A program made the position numbers and the translations under genes. Shown in pieces: positions 38,201 to 47,176 of a stretch of DNA of 61,129 nt. A model generated the notes under the pieces. It did not search any database and was not told where the DNA came from. It was given only the letters and a program-made list of their open reading frames with translations. How positions within the stretch are numbered: position 1 is the first letter of the stretch; each line of letters starts with the position of its first letter. The stretch is from an uncultured Clostridia bacterium. Its GTDB lineage: Bacteria > Bacillota > Clostridia > Christensenellales > Borkfalkiaceae. Location of the stretch: assembly GCA_944341075.1 (NCBI GenBank), contig CALVLV010000012.1:1-61129 (forward strand), written 5' to 3'.

Positions 38201-38887
38201 CTTGATAGTTTAGGCATTGATTCAACCCTTTACGAGAGCGAAGAATACGCTCCTCTACGTGCATTCCTTGCCGATAACACTGAATTCATCCTCACCGCCA
38301 CCGCTATCTTCTATGAGGAATATGTTGGTGCAGGCCAGGAAGGTTCAGATATTCCTCAACCTATAGAAAAGAAATTTGAATTCACGCAGGAAAATGTAGC
38401 AAAGTTGCTCAGCGAGCTTACTGCTCTCAGCGCTGAACAGCTGTTGGCACTCTACAATATCAGTTCAATAAGCGATGGAAATACCAGCCTCAAATTTATA
38501 GATACCGCTCTTATAAACGGAATCGAGTTTGCCGACCTTGTTACGGAAGGTGCAGTAACCAGCGCCGAACACGATCTGCTGACAGATTTATTGAACCTAA
38601 ACCTTACGTATACCTACTGGAAACTGGTTGAAGACGGTCAGGTGCTTGTTGACGGCGATGGCAATATAATAGACGGCAACTACGATGAAACTATTCTTGA
38701 AAACTGGCCCGAGATAGAAGAAGCGTATGCTGCACTTGATACAGAGGCGAAGGCCGACTTCGACGGTTACTGCAAGTCATTCTATGATTACCTCAAAGCA
38801 GGCTATGACGAAGTTAAAGCCGCATCTGAAGAACAGGGCAGCGGCGCAGAAGAAGGCGAAACTGTTACAGCGGCTCTTGCAGCTTAA
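35240..38887 (+). CDS. Large lipoprotein of unknown function with Ig-like N-terminus
   Basis: A 1215-residue lipoprotein: signal peptide to FIISAC with the acceptor Cys at 25. Residues about 30-100 resemble a bacterial Ig-like (Big_3-type) domain (TYVVGSPLDLSKGRL, LGEQTLTITYAG). Two further beta domains run to about 280. The remaining 900 residues are acidic and helical, with many Tyr, Asn and Glu and no repeat family I recognise. The C-terminus is low-complexity (EEQGSGAEEGE). The ATG at 35240 is placed after ACAGGTGA; an in-frame GTG at 35231 is less likely. It is the last gene before the terminator at 39.0 kb. The helical body could be a ligand-binding or structural region; no function is assigned. 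Confidence 0.8.
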   Translation: MRKALLTGLASLFLLACSLFIISACSSKNVESITIDTNSLPQTTYVVGSPLDLSKGRLRVDGGNFILLSDPDVSVTGYDQNKLGEQTLTITYAGAQTQLKVNVVPRFQTAQEKYVYFVREDFWAANPSIIVTRNDGTQIAVTDRNSISFADGDFADTYTAKAADNVNVNITYASGTDNYSGTITIQVCDPVYDFRAPTNLEYGNYETSLNTTGVRLTITNEDNTATRNVSTADITFSGFDPAGAKVDEGNTNVTQTVKVLYKGVDTGKSFDVTIVYNSVSKFLEVAEKLPEEAAWDCYSFGGEDIALFGLPEEIADNAELQREAFEAMQLYVDDIKNAQRKFISRDNLNKVARVATVYGYNTWYTEFEKNTDISNAVNVYFGNRTVGQVTISTAMATYNAVKTPDEFQTAINAIKKILPTLGEENIAADNMLIRIGDLLQSDDFIDACGDTALYIGDTAIEGMTLEFVGGLVGNRALFNGISLELQDAITAYNTLSGVTFPTEHSERIKQENIDKLDESKTDIEAAYALLYNIANQTTDAYDPSIYVAINGWRENDDFFEILYRYYYNQLTKLDENAADYEDQNEELTQILVNLMTYMAPMPIYNIQVIHSTAYNMYSSVYNNQIIEATPFFLALRELENAKEDFFDTYVNEEDEANFDMLYALVYSTVIENQYMNYQLSEMYYGEGGYNYLLSYAAYDGTVEQVLINYLDVVSRYAELLADNTTGDDSSVFDDTNFVAAVKEMFDNFVRLDIMQQNYFLNAISYLHTSGIPEMILVPTDGYYPQFTGIIYSYFATKFQPDGEADVSDTAWNIFENMMYALEGYYNADTDYFNEFMAEAADLYNNDEAWVGVSKSVFDEELGDIYNYLLEIHGLFKEDEPEEGEETTTWSLAATLTDEEQELLDQLNETLGTIASLNTWEMLYEFNFNFASFAMYEKARIAETAILESGSQNLINAYKYIYNEDSGIASTGIAASEMYNARGKVLALLDSLGIDSTLYESEEYAPLRAFLADNTEFILTATAIFYEEYVGAGQEGSDIPQPIEKKFEFTQENVAKLLSELTALSAEQLLALYNISSISDGNTSLKFIDTALINGIEFADLVTEGAVTSAEHDLLTDLLNLNLTYTYWKLVEDGQVLVDGDGNIIDGNYDETILENWPEIEEAYAALDTEAKADFDGYCKSFYDYLKAGYDEVKAASEEQGSGAEEGETVTAALAA

Positions 38888-39012
38888 GCACTCTGTCTGA
38901 ACGGCCTGCAAGGGCACTGTAAGGAAAAAAAGCATTTAAATGGAATTATACGAAGAAATGCGCCAAACGCCTCAACAGCACATGCAGACAGACTGAAAAC
39001 AAAATAAATTAC

Positions 39013-39050
39013 CCACCCGTGCGCGTTATGCGCGCACGGGTGGTTTTTTT
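39013..39050 (+). terminator. Terminator of the plus-strand envelope unit
   Basis: A 13-bp perfect stem CCACCCGTGCGCG (39013-39025) with CGCGCACGGGTGG (39031-39043), loop TTATG, then seven T. It is the strongest terminator in the window. Confidence 0.93.
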
Positions 39051-39451
39051 GTATTTAATTAAGTTGACAGGCAATAACCTGACTAAAAATCAAGCAGCAC
39101 AACCTTTGGCATTCCGACCGCGTGCAGAAATCTTATATAATATAATCAGTGCAGATACCTTTGATTTCTCTACTCGCTGTTGCTTAGCCGTAATGAGCCT
39201 GTTGTTCGCCAAATTGGCGCTGTCTGCCGCTTTCCGCAAGCGAAAGTCCTTCTGTCGTTTCCCATAGGGCAATCGGCAGGGTGTCTTCGGCGCTCCTCGC
39301 GCAAATCAACGACAACACTATTGAATTACACACCTTTCAGGAACTAAGCGACACCATATATATGGTAAATTAAGCCGCTTTGAAGATTATGTCGCTCTAT
39401 TAACGGAACCGCAGAAAATGGCAAAAAACTACCGATTATGCACTACACAAC
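39051..39451. other. Intergenic region between convergent units
   Basis: About 400 bases with no supported gene. Short frames exist on both strands but lack ribosome sites and recognisable products. A 14-base perfect palindrome ACCATATATATGGT lies at 39353-39366. The mixed base composition is compatible with a decayed insertion, which I cannot show. Confidence 0.4.
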
Positions 39452-39494
39452 AAAACCGCAGGGCTCAGCCGTTTGGCCGAACCCTGCGGTTTTT
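39452..39494 (-). terminator. Terminator of the minus-strand envelope unit
   Basis: AAAACCGCAGGG (39452-39463) pairs with CCCTGCGGTTTT (39482-39493), with inner TC/GA and GCC/GGC pairs. On the minus strand it ends in GGTTTTGTTG, about 33 bases beyond the protease stop. T runs on both sides suggest bidirectional action. Confidence 0.85.
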
Positions 39495-39526
39495 AACTTA
39501 CATATTCAGCAGAATATATGTTGCTT

Positions 39527-42500
39527 TTATGAATTTTTCTTTTTGCGGATCAAAATCACCGCTACAACCGCAGCAGCCGCAACAACTACTACGCACCCTG
39601 CAACAATGCCGATTATAGCGCCTGTAGGAAGGCCGCCTGAAGGCTGGTCACCTGTTTCAGGGGGAACATAACCGGGATTGTGAATCATTCCGTCCGCGTC
39701 AAGGTATACCGTAAACGTGTTTGAAACACCGTTATATGTTATAGTAATGACGTTATCTCCGTACTGCAGAGGAGCAGACGAATCTGTGTAACCCAGCGTT
39801 GTTTCTTCTGTAATACCGTCTACATATGTAACCTTTAGTCTGAGACCTGCAGCAATGTATGTATCGCCGGGAGCATACTGCGCTTCTTCAGGATAAGATA
39901 CAAACTCAATGCTTTGAACAGCAGGTTTGCTTACATTTACAGTGAACGATGTTTCAACTCCCTGATACCTTACGATTATATTTCTGTCATCGATATTCAG
40001 TGTCCTGTCGGCATTTTCGATATCAAAACCGCTTGTTATAACTTCACGCGAGCCGTCGCTCCACTGCACGGTAAGCTGCATGCCTGCAGGGTCAAACTTT
40101 TCACCGCGGATGTAATTCATCTTAGTGGGGAAAGTAGTTATGCGGATGTTATCTATCTTCACATTCTCGCCAAAGGTTGCCGCCTTTGCACGCATGGCCG
40201 ATTCGGCGTCGATAAGGTTCTGCGAATTGGTTACAAACGTGAGCTGGCTGTTGCTTACAAGGTTATAAGCATTGCGCGCGGTGCTCATAAGCTGTTTATA
40301 AGCCGTCCACTCTGCAGTGTTCTGAGCGGTAAGCGCGTTTATCTGCTCGGCCGTAGGAATATTTTCTATTGCCGCTACTGCCGCGCGCGCATTATCGTCT
40401 GCGATAACAGCCGTAGTTTCATGCGTTGAAAAATAAACGGAATATATGCGGCCTGTAAAGCCTGTGGCATTCCCGGGATATTTAGCTGTAAGTCCCTCGC
40501 CTTCAGGGCCGAAATCTTTTATACCTGTTATGCCATACTTGCCTGCATACAACTTGAGTGCAAGGTAGTTGCTGAAGTTTGCATAGTACTTTTCACTGGA
40601 AACATCGCCGCTGTAATCGAGGATGGCGTACATTTCGTCGTCGGGGTCAAAATCGCTTGCGCTCAACGGCTGCGTTTCGAGCACGGGAGCCGTAAGGCAG
40701 CCGAATTCGTATACGGTAGCGCTGCAATTGAAGAACGCACGGTCGCCCACTGCCTTAAATTCATAGGGGAAAGTTACCTTTGTAACCTTTGTTGCGTTTT
40801 CAAAGGCACTTGCCCCTACGCGCGCAGTTTTATCCAGCAACTTCACCTCTCCGCCCTTTGCCGCGGGAAATGCCATTAACTGATATGTTCCGTTGGCATT
40901 GCGCTCGTAGAGCACACCATCACTGACAAAGAACGTATCGTTTTCACCGAACGTATCGTTTTCACCGATGGCAAACGCAGATATGTTTTCCAGGGCGCTG
41001 AACGCGCCGTCGCCTATATCTGTAACATTTGCATTTATTGTAAGCACGCCGTTTTCGCCGGTGAGGCCGGTATACGCAAAGGCATATTTGCCTATTGTAA
41101 CGCCATCCAGCTTGCTGCCGTTGAACTCTTCGGGAATTGCTGTGCCATAGGTTATAGCTGTGATACCCGAACCTACAAACGCGCTGGCGCCTATTATTGC
41201 AAGCTTGGGTGCAACAACTTCGGTAATGCTTTCACAAAGATAGAACGCGCCGTCGCCAATGCTTACAAGCTGGTCAAAGCTGCTCACTTTAAGGTTTTCG
41301 CAACCGGCAAAAGCATAGGTACCTAAGCTCTCTACGTTGCTAACATTAAGGCTTGCAATGTCCTGGCAGGCATAGAAGGCATAATCGCCAACACTTTTAA
41401 GTGCTGTGAATGGCACGTTTGCAAGGCTCACACAATCATAAAATACACCGTTGCCAAGACTTTCTATGCTTGTGAGCGACGCAGGCAAGTTGAGCGTTGC
41501 AAGACCAGTCTGCCCGCTGAAGGTGTAGTTGCCAAGCTCGTCGCTGCCCTCGCCAAAAGTTACAGCTGTCAGCGAAGCATTGTTGCCCGCTGAAAAAGCA
41601 TAGTCGCCGAGCGACGTGATTGCGCCAAGCCTTACCGTTGCAAGATCGGGGCAGCTTGCGAATGCACTGTTGCCTATTGTAGTCACCGCGGTGCCCGTAA
41701 GGTCAAGCGAAGTTAAAGCAGTGTTTGCAAACGCCGAATTGCCTATAGAGGCAAGGTTTGCATTCCACGTAATATTTCTGACACGAGAATTTGCAAATGA
41801 CTCGGTTGGAAGGGCTGTGCCCTTAAAGCCTGAAAGATCTACGGTAGTAAGATTCTCGCAGTAAGAGAAGGCGCCCGTGCCGATGCTTGTTACATTTTCG
41901 GGAATGACTATTGAAGTTATTCCCGTACCCGAAAAGGCATAGTTGCCTATAGTTTCAAGCTGAGAACCGGCTTCAAACGTGACAGATTCAAGGCCGAGGT
42001 TGCCTGAAAAAGCGTTAGGCGCTATCTCCCTTACCGTTGCAGGCACTGTAAATGAGCTTTCACTCTGCAGTACCTTTATAAGGCGTATCTTGTTACCATC
42101 CGCATCGCACCCGTATACAGCGCCGCCTTCCACTACCGCCCTTGCGGTATCTGCATCATCAACCACTATAATGCCTGAATTTTCAGGGAATATTATGTCT
42201 GTTATATTGCAGCCGTAAAATGGCGATTCTGCCGTGCTGTAGGTTATACTGTCAAGGTCATCTTTCGTCACATCCGTATATTCCAGAGTGCTTAGGTTCG
42301 TACAGTCATAGAACATCTTGTCTGAAATATCGGTATTGCGGCTTAAAATGACCTTTTTAAGTGAAGTACATCCCGCAAACGCCATTTCATCGGCATTCCT
42401 GAGCTGGGTGAGGTTGAGCTCTTCAATTGAGGTACAACCGTAGAACGCCCGGGCGCCTACCGAAGTGAGATTGGGTGCATCTAAAATCTCGTATTTATCT

Positions 42501-45500
42501 TTATATGTTTCATCACTCAAAAGGTCGAGAATCTCAAAGTCCTCAGCCTTTTCGCCGGCTTTAAGATTGAGTTTTATACCCTTTATGCTCTTAAGCGAGG
42601 TGCACCCTGCAAAGCAACTGTCTGCAAATGTTATGGCTCTTGAGTGGATGATTATCTCTTCAAGGTTTTCGCACCCATAGAATGCATATGCGTGCACATA
42701 TTCTATAGTACCGGGAAGAATCAGCCTTTTAAGAGCCTTCATGTTTGCAAATGCAAACTGCTGGATCTCGGTCGTGGGCGATGAAATTTCAAGCTCAGTT
42801 ATATTGTCGTTATCTTCAAAGGCCTCTTCGTATATGTAATATACATTCAGATTCCTTGGAATTGTAACCTTGCCGCCTGCGCCGTGATATTCGCGCAGAT
42901 AACCATCCTGAACAACAAATTCCGGGCCAACGGAAAGCGTTGTAGAAACCGTATACAGCGTTTGCCTGCCATCTATATATAACGTACCCGTTATTGTGGC
43001 AGTACCTTCGGCAAGGGTTCTTGTATAACCTGTAGTTTCGTCTACGGTAGCTACCGACGGAACAGACGACTTCCACCTGATATCCGGTTCAACGTTGGCA
43101 TACCACGGCTCCACTGTAGCCTGCAGGCTGAACGCCTCATTCGGGTCGACTGAAACAGTAGTGTTTGTCGGATTGACCATGTTGTTATCGGCATTTTTTA
43201 TAAGACCGAGTTCCAAACTTGTCACCCTTGGAGCGGTGAGCACATTTTCGGTAACGGTGACAAGTATACCGTCTGAAGAAGCGGCATATTCATCCTTGCC
43301 GGCGTATACCTTTACAAGAGCTGTACCGGGGTTGACGCCCACTATCGTGCCGTTCTGTACGCGCACAACGTTTTCGTTGAACGAATGCCAGAACAGGAAG
43401 TCGCTTGTTGCGTCTGAGGGCGTTACAGAAGTTTCAAGAGTGACCACCTCGTTTACATCGAGCGTGATCTCCTTTGAATAGTCAACGCCCGTAGCCGAAG
43501 TATCGTCGCCCGAAACTATCTGAACCTGATCGGGATAGTTTACGGCGTCCTCAAGCGGTTTAAGGCCGTCTACACGGTAGGCGCGCGCATTGAGCGCATA
43601 GTCGTCTACCTGAATGTAGAGTTCCAGATTCTGGTCGTAGTAATCGGTTATATCAAGCGTTACTCTTGTAGTTGAATTACGGCTGCTGTATATAGGCGTC
43701 ATATTCGACTGAAGCATTTCAAGCGTCATAGTCGAATAATCGGCAAAACACAGCGCGATCGCCTGCGAATAGTGATTGTCGTATACGTCTACATCAAGGT
43801 ATACGTTGTACTGCGTCTGTTCGTTTTCATCCTCGTAGGGAACGTAGCGCACCTGATAATCGACTATTTCGGGTGCTTCGGTATCTATGTAGAAGTTGAA
43901 GTCGAAAGTTTTTGCATAGTCGTATTTTTCAGGGTCGTAGGGTCTGTCTTCACTGATTTCGTCGAGCACACCCTCCATGTGAACGAGGTACTGCCTGTTA
44001 TTTTCAAGGCCGAGTTCGGCGGCGTTCCAGTCGAGCTGGACAAGCGAACCATGCGCGCTTGAAGAACCTGCAGTAAACGACTTGCGCACATTTTTCTGGG
44101 TCTTTGTGAACACCACCTCTCCCGTCACGGCGTCGGTTATGGACACATTGACCTCTGCGGCGCCCCTGAGCATGCCGGCATATATGCCGTACAGCTGGCT
44201 TACCGTATGCCTTGTACTGTCGTCATATATAGAAATCGAAGCTTTATCCGACGTAGCGTATATATGGCGGGCAGTGGGATCCTGGTCGTAAAGATAGGAA
44301 CCGAGAGGTATTATGTACATCTCGTTATAGTACGAACCGAGGGGAATCGTGGGGTATACTGCAGCTTCGGGCTTATCGTCCTCGTCTATGCTGCTGTCGG
44401 CAAGAGCCGCGTCAAGTTCATACTGCGATATATCCAACATGGGGGCTGCATACCAGTCGCCGTAAAAGCCCAGCCAGGGTATATTCAGGTCAACTTCTAC
44501 AGTATCTCCCGTTTCGTCTGTAAGGGTAACAAAGCCCTCGACATACATGCCGTTTTTAAAATTGGCATCTATATAATCTTTAGCTTCCTGACTGAGCGTA
44601 ATGGTAACCCTGATCTTGGCATCGCTGTCTGCTCCAAGGCTGAGGGTATCGCCGTTTATAGAAGCGCTGTCGCCGCCCGAGATCAATTCGTACCTGACAG
44701 TTGCCATATCGTCGAGCATATAGGCTTTTTCTGCCACGGTGATTTCGTCCGAAGATACCGACTCGGTCATGGTGAGCGTATCAAGCTTATACGTGCGCGG
44801 AACATCGCCCATGTTTTTGGCATGGAACTCTAATTCGTAAACCCCCGTCTTTTCAGGGTCATCGCCTATCTCTATTTTAGCTTTATCTATACCATCTGAA
44901 TACAAGTACGCCTGCGTTTTGGCGGCCTTGGCTATATCGGCAAGACCTGCGCCCTGTTTGCGTGGGGAATAAGGCGTATTATACTGGTCGTACGCAATGG
45001 TTGCCGTACTCATGTACAGGAAGTTTGCCATTGCAACCCTGTCGTGATTGAGGTCTTCCGCTGAGACCTCATTGCTCAGATACTCGTTCCTTTCTATATA
45101 AGAGAGCATAAGCGCCATGGCACCCGCCATGTTGGGCGAAGCCATGGATGTGCCGCTGTACTCAGCCCAGCCGTTGGGCACTGACGAAATTATTTCGCCG
45201 CCGTGCGCAGAAATTTCAGGCTTGAGCTTTAAGTCGGGCGTAGGGCCCCAGCTGGAGAAGTCCGACATGAAGGGGCCTGCCTGATAACCGCTGCTCACAT
45301 ACAGCGTTCCGCTCGGCTGGGTTTTACTGAAGGCGGCAACGGCATCCATTGTAACGGAACAAGCGGGAATGGGATTGCTTATATTGCCCACGCTCATGCG
45401 GATCGTGCCGGCAACGTTGTTGTATATAATACAACCAATTGCGCCGTGTTGCTGAGCGATGCGCACCTTATCTTCAAATGAAACATTGCCACCGCGCTGC

Positions 45501-47137
45501 ACTATGGCTATTTTGCCTTCGACATTTACATTTTTAGTATAATTGACATCCATGCCATAGCCGGGCACTATCCGGTAAGGGATTGCATAAACATCGTTTC
45601 CGTCCTCGTCCTTGGTAGGAGCTATTGAACCGGAAACCTTTGATATCAGCTCGGAGACGAAGTCTTTTTCGTTATTGTTGCCGTCGCTGGCTTCAGAGAA
45701 GTAGAGGAATTTATCTTCGCCGCCTACTTCCACCCTTATATATCTTGAAAGCTGTCCGTTTATACTTGCAACGCTTATTGCACCGGGATATGTAGAGGGC
45801 GAACCTACCGTTGCCGAATCCGGATTTGAAGTGAGGTTTGTACCGTATGTGCCGCCGAAAGCCGAACTATAGTCGTTACTTGCAGCAACCACGAGAGAAA
45901 TACCGGCATCGCGTACGGCATCGTATACGCGCTGCATATTGTCGTTATCACCGGTAGAGAAACCTGCCGACGAACCGAGGCTCATGTTTATAACGTCTAC
46001 GCCGAGCTTTACGCAGTCTTCAAGCGCGGCAAGGATGTCCATCTCCTCCGCGCCGCCGAGCACGCCGTTATCTGCTTTATCGGAGAATACTTTACAGATT
46101 GCAAGCTGCGCCTTGGGGGCAACTCCGGTAAAAGTCATGTACTCGCCGTTGGCGTTCTCCATTCTGTTGCCGTCTATATCTACAAGATAACCTTTCTCGT
46201 CGGTAAAACCTTCAATGCTCTGTCCTATGAGATCCTTACCTGCAATAATGCCGGCAACATGTGTACCGTGTGCGGAATTTGAGGGATAAACATCGGTATC
46301 TTTATTTGCATAGTCATATGCAAAAGGAACCTTGGCACTGTAATATACATCATCTACAGTGGCTTCGCCGTCGAGTGAAACAAGGCCCTGATTGGCATCG
46401 CCTTCAAATATCTTTTCCTGAACCTGCTCTTTGGTGAGTAGCTGATCGGCAGGGCCGACAGAGTCGGCGGCAAATGCAGGATGGCTGGAATCAAGGCCGG
46501 TATCCAGTACGGCCGCAACCATACCTTCGCCCTCTCCGAGCACTTCGCGCAGTTCCTTGTCAACTTCATAGATACCTGTTTCCCATGCGTTTTTATCGTT
46601 TGTAACTTTTTCGTCCTGGGGGGCATAGTAATATTCTGAAATATCAACCGAACTTACGCCATTCATTTTGGCGATCTCATCGGCATACTTCACGTCTACC
46701 TTAACTGCAACGGCATTTGTGAGCAGTGTATAGCCATACTTAAACTCGTAGGGAATGCCGGCGTCGCTTAGGTCTTTGAGGAAGTTCTTTTGTGTATTCT
46801 GCAGTTTTTTACTTGCGGTAATGCCGTCATTTGTCTGCATATACTCAACAAGATCTTCATCGCCGTTGCGCTCGGCAAGGCTTTTGCCGTCGAGCGATAT
46901 AATAAGCCAATGCTCGCCCGTTACCGTGGGCTGAATATCGACGATGTCGCTCGAAAATGCAGACGACGTATCGGCAGTACCAAAGGTGTCATCCTCAGAA
47001 AGTTTTATACCGTTGCGCCCGTCTGCCGACACGCTCGTTGACGAAGAATCGTCCAGGAGGAACGCCGCGCCGATGAGAGATGCGCACATGATAAGCGCCA
47101 GCGCCAGCGCTAAAATTTTATATTTGATACGATACAT
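39527..47137 (-). CDS. Membrane-anchored subtilisin-like protease with LRR_5 domain
   Basis: A 2536-residue secreted S8 serine protease. After a Sec signal (about 1-38) and an inhibitor-like propeptide (about 75-170) comes the catalytic domain: Asp near 212 (AAVLDTGLD), His near 290 (HGTHVAG) and Ser near 664 (GTSMASP), with a protease-associated insert (about 470-620). Fibronectin-like domains (about 745-1190) resemble C5a-peptidase/lactocepin architecture. Two Big_2-like domains (about 1210-1400), an LRR_5 block (about 1430-2150) and Big_3-like Ig domains (about 2330-2480) follow. A membrane helix near 2506-2530 and the tail RKKKNS anchor it; there is no LPXTG motif. It lies 39 bases after oppF, so it is likely cotranscribed with the peptide transporter. 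Confidence 0.93.
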   Translation of the reverse strand: MYRIKYKILALALALIMCASLIGAAFLLDDSSSTSVSADGRNGIKLSEDDTFGTADTSSAFSSDIVDIQPTVTGEHWLIISLDGKSLAERNGDEDLVEYMQTNDGITASKKLQNTQKNFLKDLSDAGIPYEFKYGYTLLTNAVAVKVDVKYADEIAKMNGVSSVDISEYYYAPQDEKVTNDKNAWETGIYEVDKELREVLGEGEGMVAAVLDTGLDSSHPAFAADSVGPADQLLTKEQVQEKIFEGDANQGLVSLDGEATVDDVYYSAKVPFAYDYANKDTDVYPSNSAHGTHVAGIIAGKDLIGQSIEGFTDEKGYLVDIDGNRMENANGEYMTFTGVAPKAQLAICKVFSDKADNGVLGGAEEMDILAALEDCVKLGVDVINMSLGSSAGFSTGDNDNMQRVYDAVRDAGISLVVAASNDYSSAFGGTYGTNLTSNPDSATVGSPSTYPGAISVASINGQLSRYIRVEVGGEDKFLYFSEASDGNNNEKDFVSELISKVSGSIAPTKDEDGNDVYAIPYRIVPGYGMDVNYTKNVNVEGKIAIVQRGGNVSFEDKVRIAQQHGAIGCIIYNNVAGTIRMSVGNISNPIPACSVTMDAVAAFSKTQPSGTLYVSSGYQAGPFMSDFSSWGPTPDLKLKPEISAHGGEIISSVPNGWAEYSGTSMASPNMAGAMALMLSYIERNEYLSNEVSAEDLNHDRVAMANFLYMSTATIAYDQYNTPYSPRKQGAGLADIAKAAKTQAYLYSDGIDKAKIEIGDDPEKTGVYELEFHAKNMGDVPRTYKLDTLTMTESVSSDEITVAEKAYMLDDMATVRYELISGGDSASINGDTLSLGADSDAKIRVTITLSQEAKDYIDANFKNGMYVEGFVTLTDETGDTVEVDLNIPWLGFYGDWYAAPMLDISQYELDAALADSSIDEDDKPEAAVYPTIPLGSYYNEMYIIPLGSYLYDQDPTARHIYATSDKASISIYDDSTRHTVSQLYGIYAGMLRGAAEVNVSITDAVTGEVVFTKTQKNVRKSFTAGSSSAHGSLVQLDWNAAELGLENNRQYLVHMEGVLDEISEDRPYDPEKYDYAKTFDFNFYIDTEAPEIVDYQVRYVPYEDENEQTQYNVYLDVDVYDNHYSQAIALCFADYSTMTLEMLQSNMTPIYSSRNSTTRVTLDITDYYDQNLELYIQVDDYALNARAYRVDGLKPLEDAVNYPDQVQIVSGDDTSATGVDYSKEITLDVNEVVTLETSVTPSDATSDFLFWHSFNENVVRVQNGTIVGVNPGTALVKVYAGKDEYAASSDGILVTVTENVLTAPRVTSLELGLIKNADNNMVNPTNTTVSVDPNEAFSLQATVEPWYANVEPDIRWKSSVPSVATVDETTGYTRTLAEGTATITGTLYIDGRQTLYTVSTTLSVGPEFVVQDGYLREYHGAGGKVTIPRNLNVYYIYEEAFEDNDNITELEISSPTTEIQQFAFANMKALKRLILPGTIEYVHAYAFYGCENLEEIIIHSRAITFADSCFAGCTSLKSIKGIKLNLKAGEKAEDFEILDLLSDETYKDKYEILDAPNLTSVGARAFYGCTSIEELNLTQLRNADEMAFAGCTSLKKVILSRNTDISDKMFYDCTNLSTLEYTDVTKDDLDSITYSTAESPFYGCNITDIIFPENSGIIVVDDADTARAVVEGGAVYGCDADGNKIRLIKVLQSESSFTVPATVREIAPNAFSGNLGLESVTFEAGSQLETIGNYAFSGTGITSIVIPENVTSIGTGAFSYCENLTTVDLSGFKGTALPTESFANSRVRNITWNANLASIGNSAFANTALTSLDLTGTAVTTIGNSAFASCPDLATVRLGAITSLGDYAFSAGNNASLTAVTFGEGSDELGNYTFSGQTGLATLNLPASLTSIESLGNGVFYDCVSLANVPFTALKSVGDYAFYACQDIASLNVSNVESLGTYAFAGCENLKVSSFDQLVSIGDGAFYLCESITEVVAPKLAIIGASAFVGSGITAITYGTAIPEEFNGSKLDGVTIGKYAFAYTGLTGENGVLTINANVTDIGDGAFSALENISAFAIGENDTFGENDTFFVSDGVLYERNANGTYQLMAFPAAKGGEVKLLDKTARVGASAFENATKVTKVTFPYEFKAVGDRAFFNCSATVYEFGCLTAPVLETQPLSASDFDPDDEMYAILDYSGDVSSEKYYANFSNYLALKLYAGKYGITGIKDFGPEGEGLTAKYPGNATGFTGRIYSVYFSTHETTAVIADDNARAAVAAIENIPTAEQINALTAQNTAEWTAYKQLMSTARNAYNLVSNSQLTFVTNSQNLIDAESAMRAKAATFGENVKIDNIRITTFPTKMNYIRGEKFDPAGMQLTVQWSDGSREVITSGFDIENADRTLNIDDRNIIVRYQGVETSFTVNVSKPAVQSIEFVSYPEEAQYAPGDTYIAAGLRLKVTYVDGITEETTLGYTDSSAPLQYGDNVITITYNGVSNTFTVYLDADGMIHNPGYVPPETGDQPSGGLPTGAIIGIVAGCVVVVAAAAVVAVILIRKKKNS

Positions 47138-47176
47138 AGGTTTATTTTCATCCTTTGCCGTTGAAGTTCAGAAAAT

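Noticed and set aside
39019-39272. Possible small genes between the convergent terminators
   Set aside because: The frames on both strands are under 85 codons, lack ribosome sites, one overlaps the terminator stem, and neither has a recognisable product.
39527-47100. Sortase (LPXTG) anchoring of the protease
   Set aside because: No LPXTG-like motif precedes the C-terminal helix; the protein ends in a helix plus RKKKNS, consistent with a plain membrane anchor.
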